DNA of 64,000 bases from Pseudomonas sp. ok272 (GTDB lineage: Bacteria > Pseudomonadota > Gammaproteobacteria > Pseudomonadales > Pseudomonadaceae): contig NZ_FOCB01000001.1 in the NCBI RefSeq assembly GCF_900109995.1, forward strand, positions 186,001 to 250,000. The letters are read 5' to 3'. Positions 56,687 through 64,000 of this stretch are shown piece after piece (the first letter of the stretch is position 1; every line of letters begins with the position of its first letter). Position numbers and translations under genes: made by a program. Under the pieces are notes generated by a model that was not told the DNA's origin, made no database searches, and worked only from the letters and a program-made list of their open reading frames with translations.

Positions 56687-57964
56687 GTGGACGATTACCA
56701 GCAGACGATACGCACCCTGTCCGATCGCATTGTGCTGGCGCAGACACCGATCCGCGTGCTCGATGCGGTGAAGTGGGATGAAAGCATCCGCCAGGGGTTC
56801 CTCAAGGCCAAGGGCAAGGAAATGCCGGCCGTGGACCGTGATTATTACCTCAATCGGCCGCTGTCCTTCGATTCAAGCAAGGTCAAGCTGGAGTTCCAGA
56901 ACATCGAGCGCGACATCACCCGCCAGCTCGGCCAGTTCAACCCGGTCGGGCAGATCATGCGGCGCATGTGCAAGGAGTACCGCATGGTGGTGCGCATGCT
57001 CGAAGCTCGGGGCACCGAGGATTTCGGCTTGATCTCCCAGGAACTGTACGGCGCCGCCTCCGACGCGTTCCACGCCGGCGACCCGACCCTGGCTGACCTC
57101 GGCCTGATGATGTCCGACTACCTGAACAACATCGATGGCCGCGGCGATCTCAAGGACGAGCCGAAGATCCTCACCGCCAAGGAAGCGGTGAGCATGTTGC
57201 AAACTCGCTTGAACAAGGTCTTTGGCGAGGCCGAGGAAACCATCCGGGTGTTTGAGTCCGACGGTATCGTCGCCGATGCCGCGGCCGGCGCCGACTACAT
57301 CAAGATTCGCACCGACGCGATGTTCAACGAGCGCGATGTGCGCGCCCTGGAAGTCCATGAAGGCCTGGTCCATGTCGGCACCACCCTCAATGGCCTGAAC
57401 CAGCCGATCTGCACCTTCCTGTCCAAGGGGCCACCGTCTTCGACCGTGACCCAGGAAGGCCTGGCGATCCTGATGGAGATCATCACGTTTGCCTCCTACC
57501 CCAGCCGCCTGCGCAAGCTGACCAACCGGACTCGCGCCATCCACATGGTGGAGGAGGGCGCGGACTTCCTGCAGGTGTTCGCGTTCTTCCGTGAACAGGG
57601 CTTTGAAATGGCCGAGAGCTATGGCAATGCCAGTCGAGTGTTCCGTGGTTCGGTGCCGACGGGTCTGCCATTTACCAAAGACTTGTCCTACCTCAAGGGC
57701 TTTATCATGGTTTACAACTACATTCAGTTGGCCGTGCGCAAAGGCAAGCTTGAGCAGATTCCGTTGCTGTTTTGCGGCAAGACCACCCTGGAAGACATGC
57801 GGACCTTGCGCCAGTTGGTGGACGAAGGCCTGGTGGAACCGCCCAAGTACCTGCCCGCGCAGTTCCGCGACATGAATGCGCTGTCGGCCTGGATGTGTTT
57901 CTCCAACTTCCTCAACCACCTGAGCCTGGATCGGATCGAGGCGGATTACTCGAACATCCTTTAA
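56687..57964 (+). CDS. QEGLA-motif (DUF1704/TIGR02421) protein
   Basis: 425 residues. It carries the family motif TQEGLA (near 264) and a metallopeptidase-like segment EVHEGLVHVGTTLNG (HExxH-like order HEGLVH near 223), typical of this family. Members were annotated 'flavohemoglobin expression-modulating' from gene association and resemble eukaryotic tubulin-tyrosine carboxypeptidase-type metalloproteases. Start at GTG 56687 with AAGGGAG upstream. The substrate in bacteria is unknown to me. Confidence 0.87.
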   Translation: MDDYQQTIRTLSDRIVLAQTPIRVLDAVKWDESIRQGFLKAKGKEMPAVDRDYYLNRPLSFDSSKVKLEFQNIERDITRQLGQFNPVGQIMRRMCKEYRMVVRMLEARGTEDFGLISQELYGAASDAFHAGDPTLADLGLMMSDYLNNIDGRGDLKDEPKILTAKEAVSMLQTRLNKVFGEAEETIRVFESDGIVADAAAGADYIKIRTDAMFNERDVRALEVHEGLVHVGTTLNGLNQPICTFLSKGPPSSTVTQEGLAILMEIITFASYPSRLRKLTNRTRAIHMVEEGADFLQVFAFFREQGFEMAESYGNASRVFRGSVPTGLPFTKDLSYLKGFIMVYNYIQLAVRKGKLEQIPLLFCGKTTLEDMRTLRQLVDEGLVEPPKYLPAQFRDMNALSAWMCFSNFLNHLSLDRIEADYSNIL

Positions 57965-57980
57965 GGACGATGAGGCCCTA

Positions 57981-58070
57981 TGTGGGAGCGGGCTTGCTCG
58001 CGAAAGCGGTGTGTCAGACAACGCAGGTGTTGAATGTGAAACCGCGTTCGCGAGCAAGCCCGCTCCCACA
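57981..58070. repeat. REP doublet after the QEGLA gene
   Basis: tgtgggagcgggcttgctcg ... cgagcaagcccgctcccaca, a near-perfect inverted pair spaced by about 45 bases. Confidence 0.88.
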
Positions 58071-58127
58071 GGTCCGTCATTTCCCGCCAGGGTGTGTTCT
58101 AACTTATTTTTGCGAGGCTTCAAACGG

Positions 58128-59042
58128 ATGAGAATCCTCGGCATTCTTTGCCTGCTCCTGACCCTCGGCGGTTGCAGTTCCTGGCTGTTCTACCCCGAGC
58201 GTGGCCTGGCGTTCACCCCGGAGCGCGCCAACCTGGCCTACCGCGACGTCACCCTGACCACCGCCGACGGCGTGAAGCTGCATGCCTGGTGGTTGCCGGT
58301 GAAGGCGGGGGTGGCGGTCAAGGGCACGGTGCTGCACCTGCATGGCAACGGCGGCAATCTGGCGGCCCACCTGGGCGGCAGCTACTGGTTGCCGGAGCAG
58401 GGTTATCAGGTGTTGCTGGTGGACTATCGCGGCTACGGCCTGTCCGAGGGGTCGCCCAGCCTGCCGGCGGTGTTTCTGGACGTCGACGCGGCGTTCAAGT
58501 GGCTCGACCGCGCGCCAGAGGTTCAAGGTAAACCGTTGATTGTCCTGGGCCAGAGTCTCGGCGGTTCGCTGGTCGTGCATTACCTGGTCGAACATCCCGA
58601 GCGCCAGCGCCAGCTCAAGGCCCTGGTGCTCGATGGTGCCCCCGCCAGTTATCGAGACATCGGCCAGTATGCGCTGAGCACCGCGTGGCTGACCTGGCCG
58701 CTGCAGGTGCCGTTGTCGTGGGTGGTGCCGGACGGCGACAGTGCAATCAAGGCCATGCCGTACCTGACGGGTGTGCCGAAGTTGATCTTCCACAGCCTCG
58801 ACGATTCGATCATCCCTCTTTCCAACGGCATCCGACTGTATCAAGCTGCGCCCCCGCCGAAGGTGCTGCAATTGACCCGTGGCGGCCATGTGCAGACCTT
58901 CGCCAACCCGGCCTGGCGCACCGTGATGCTGCGTTACCTGGATGACCCGCAGCATTTCAACGGTATCCGCCGCCTGGGTGAGCTGCCCAATTACCCTGCA
59001 CCCCCGAATTCTGACGTTGACCCGCAAGAGAGCCCGCAATGA
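58128..59042 (+). CDS. Lipoprotein alpha/beta hydrolase
   Basis: 304 residues. Lipoprotein signal with the lipobox LGGC (Cys16). Alpha/beta-hydrolase fold: oxyanion region HLHGNGGNLAAHLG, nucleophile Ser in GQSLGGSL, Asp in LDDSIIPLSNG and His in RGGHVQTF. This resembles the FrsA/BEM46-type serine hydrolases. Substrate unknown. It overlaps the next small membrane-protein gene by 4 nt, so both are likely one unit. The start at ATG 58128 is set by the signal sequence. Confidence 0.88.
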   Translation: MRILGILCLLLTLGGCSSWLFYPERGLAFTPERANLAYRDVTLTTADGVKLHAWWLPVKAGVAVKGTVLHLHGNGGNLAAHLGGSYWLPEQGYQVLLVDYRGYGLSEGSPSLPAVFLDVDAAFKWLDRAPEVQGKPLIVLGQSLGGSLVVHYLVEHPERQRQLKALVLDGAPASYRDIGQYALSTAWLTWPLQVPLSWVVPDGDSAIKAMPYLTGVPKLIFHSLDDSIIPLSNGIRLYQAAPPPKVLQLTRGGHVQTFANPAWRTVMLRYLDDPQHFNGIRRLGELPNYPAPPNSDVDPQESPQ

Positions 59043-59368
59043 GTGAAGAACGTAACGCCATCCCGCTGATCATCACCGGTATCTGCACCATCCTCGGCAC
59101 GGTGGGTGCCCTGTGGTGGTACGGCTACCTGCACTTTGCCAAACCCGAAGACGCGCTGCTGCTCAACGAGTTCACCATGCTCAAGACCGTGCCGGGCGAG
59201 GACTACAAAGTCTCCCTGGAGCCGGCCGCCCAGGTGGCACAGTGCATCGATGGCGTGCTGGTGCTGTTCGACACCGAGCAGAAAGGCCTGACCGGCGTGC
59301 TGATCAACAGCAAGAAAAAGGCCGTGCGCTGCATGGGCCAGGAAACCCCGCAACAGCTTGAGCCTTGA
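59039..59368 (+). CDS. Small single-helix membrane protein
   Basis: 109 residues. One N-terminal helix (about 8-28, IPLIITGICTILGTVGALWWYGY) and a soluble domain with two conserved-looking cysteines (AQCIDG and VRCMGQ). No known function. Translation is coupled to the lipoprotein hydrolase by a 4-nt overlap, so they probably act at the same place, the envelope. Confidence 0.8.
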   Translation: MSEERNAIPLIITGICTILGTVGALWWYGYLHFAKPEDALLLNEFTMLKTVPGEDYKVSLEPAAQVAQCIDGVLVLFDTEQKGLTGVLINSKKKAVRCMGQETPQQLEP

Positions 59369-59388
59369 GCTGATTGAGTCCGCCCCCT

Positions 59389-59478
59389 TGTGGGAGCGAG
59401 CCTGCTCGCGAATGCGATTCATCTGTCAAAGCAATGTTGGCCTGACACACCACCATTGTGAGCAGGCTCGCTCCCACA
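59389..59478. repeat. REP doublet between convergent genes
   Basis: tgtgggagcgagcctgctcg ... gagcaggctcgctcccacag in opposite orientation. Confidence 0.82.
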
Positions 59479-59501
59479 GGGATTGCACCCCCTGCTGTTG
59501 A

Positions 59502-59846
59502 TCAGTGCTTGTGCTTGCCACTGTCGGACGCCAGGTCATGCAAATGCTGGCGTGACAGCGCGAGAAAACGTGGCGTAGGGCCGACGTCCTCGTAGAGCGG
59601 ATCGCCTTCTTCATCGGTTGCGATGACGTGCTGGCCCTTGATGTAGGGGAAGCTCGCTTCCAGTTCTTCGAGGGCCGCGCCGATCAGTTCACCCAGCAAT
59701 TCCTCAGGGTGCCGCTTGGGGTACATCTCGCTCAGTGCCGCCAGCCGTGCGGCGGCTTCGACGTCCAGGTGAAGGGTGTAGCCGGTCTTGGTCAAGCGGC
59801 CTTTGGCGGTTGCTTCCCAGTGCTGGGCAAGTTCACGGATTCTCAT
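59502..59846 (-). CDS. Small conserved Pseudomonas protein (type 1 pili tip/pilin assembly-like annotation)
   Basis: 114 residues, soluble, with a basic N-terminus (RIRELAQHWEATAKGRLTKTGY), a helical middle (PKRHPEELLGELIGAALEELEA) and a His-rich end (SGKHKH). GAGGTC precedes the ATG at good spacing. I recall such proteins being labelled 'pilin assembly' in Pseudomonas genomes, but nothing in the sequence proves that role. It reads divergently from ppc. Confidence 0.75.
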   Translation of the reverse strand: MRIRELAQHWEATAKGRLTKTGYTLHLDVEAAARLAALSEMYPKRHPEELLGELIGAALEELEASFPYIKGQHVIATDEEGDPLYEDVGPTPRFLALSRQHLHDLASDSGKHKH

Positions 59847-60029
59847 GATGACCTCAATTAACGCCTGCTCGTGACAGGTTGCGCTGAGTGTCCGGCCGCG
59901 GCCGGCAAGCCAGGGTACGGCTTACTGTTGAGACTAGCCGCAACGGCTAAGGTTTGAGGTCATTCGTCGCCTGCTTGTCAGCGCCCACGGTTGGCGGCAC
60001 TCTTGAGGCTCTACGCCGGAGATCTGCTG

Positions 60030-63600
<3,571 letters not shown>

Positions 63601-63623
63601 AAAGTCTGAGTGGCTTTACCTTC

Positions 63624-63652
63624 TACGGCCCGCTTGCGGGCCGTAGTTGTTT
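63624..63652 (+). terminator. Terminator of adk
   Basis: CTACGGCCCGC-TT-GCGGGCCGTAG followed by TTGTTT; perfect 11-bp stem. The next promoter -10 begins right after it. Confidence 0.8.
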
Positions 63653-63658
63653 ATACTG
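63653..63658 (+). promoter_or_regulatory. -10 element of tsaB
   Basis: TATACT 32 bp before the tsaB ATG, directly behind the adk terminator. Confidence 0.5.
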
Positions 63659-63690
63659 GCGCACTTTTTACCTCTGTGACGGATACATCG

Positions 63691-64000
63691 ATGAGCACCT
63701 TGTTGGCCCTGGACACCGCGACTGAAGCTTGCTCCGTTGCTTTGCTGCATGACGGCAAGGTCACGAGCCATTACGAGGTGATCCCGCGCCTGCATGCGCA
63801 GAAGCTGCTGCCGATGATCCAGCAACTGCTGGCTGATGCGGGTACCACGTTGCAGGCGGTCGATGCGATTGCCTTTGGCCGGGGCCCGGGCGCATTCACG
63901 GGGGTGCGGATTGCCATTGGCGTTGTCCAGGGACTGGCGTTTGCCCTGGATCGTCCGGTGTTGCCGGTGTCCAACCTGGCCGTGCTGGCCCAGCGGGCCT
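63691..64000 (+). CDS. tsaB: tRNA threonylcarbamoyladenosine biosynthesis protein TsaB, 5' part
   Basis: TsaB (YeaZ) partners TsaD and TsaE in t6A37 tRNA modification. The visible 103 residues have the ASKHA fold start ([16 protein letters not shown]), the H-A-Q-K motif region [11 protein letters not shown] and [15 protein letters not shown]. The gene runs off the window end. Pseudomonas adk and tsaB are usual neighbours. Confidence 0.95.
   Translation, partial: MSTLLALDTATEACSVALLHDGKVTSHYEVIPRLHAQKLLPMIQQLLADAGTTLQAVDAIAFGRGPGAFTGVRIAIGVVQGLAFALDRPVLPVSNLAVLAQRA

Overview
The window is a high-GC (roughly 60%) stretch of a Pseudomonas chromosome, most likely of the P. fluorescens group. The reasons are the gene order (purT, an MHS transporter, CNNM-ypjD, ffh, rpsP-rimM-trmD-rplS, a cation/proton antiporter, xerD, dsbC, hom, thrC, yaeQ-recJ, spdH, wsp, prfB-lysS, ppc, adk, tsaB), which as I remember it is broadly that of P. 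aeruginosa, a complete wspABCDEFR operon, and many 'GTGGGAGC-GAGC...GCTCGCGAA' REP palindromes in the intergenic spaces. All assignments come from reading the sequence and from recall of families; nothing was searched.

Layout. 1-15.6 kb is conserved housekeeping: the 3' end of purT, an MHS-type MFS transporter, a CNNM/CBS protein with YpjD, ffh, the rpsP operon, an antiporter, xerD, dsbC and hom-thrC. 15.7-25.6 kb carries a BvgS-like sensor that stops before its kinase, a TIGR02285-type periplasmic protein, a CaiB-type CoA transferase, yaeQ, recJ, a dispersed repeat with a (GTG)16 microsatellite, an old-yellow-enzyme and opgD. 26-38.7 kb is a polyamine/GABA locus: spermidine dehydrogenase, an APC permease, a YdcSTUV-type ABC importer between two paralogous gamma-aminobutyraldehyde-type dehydrogenases, and a LysR regulator. 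Most genes here are on the minus strand and broken up by REP doublets, including a 4 x 106 bp tandem array.

38.7-41.3 kb looks inserted: a lower-GC WG-repeat membrane protein, a Sel1-like fragment, and an orphan GC-rich 3' gene end. 41.6-51 kb has a YebE/DUF533 protein and the full Wsp surface-sensing/c-di-GMP operon. Between wspR and prfB lies an AT-rich island (about 50.96-52.6 kb) with rubredoxin, a small DMT-like membrane protein, a C-terminal remnant with a ferritin-like DExxH helix, and an isolated N-terminal domain of a homospermidine-synthase-like dehydrogenase. I read it as a decaying, horizontally acquired metabolic cluster, and it is the least explained part of the window.

52.8-64 kb returns to core genes: prfB with its programmed +1 frameshift, lysS, a TetR regulator, a QEGLA-motif (DUF1704) protein, a lipoprotein alpha/beta hydrolase with a small membrane partner, a small conserved protein, ppc, adk and the start of tsaB. 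No rRNA, tRNA, CRISPR array, transposase or prophage was seen.
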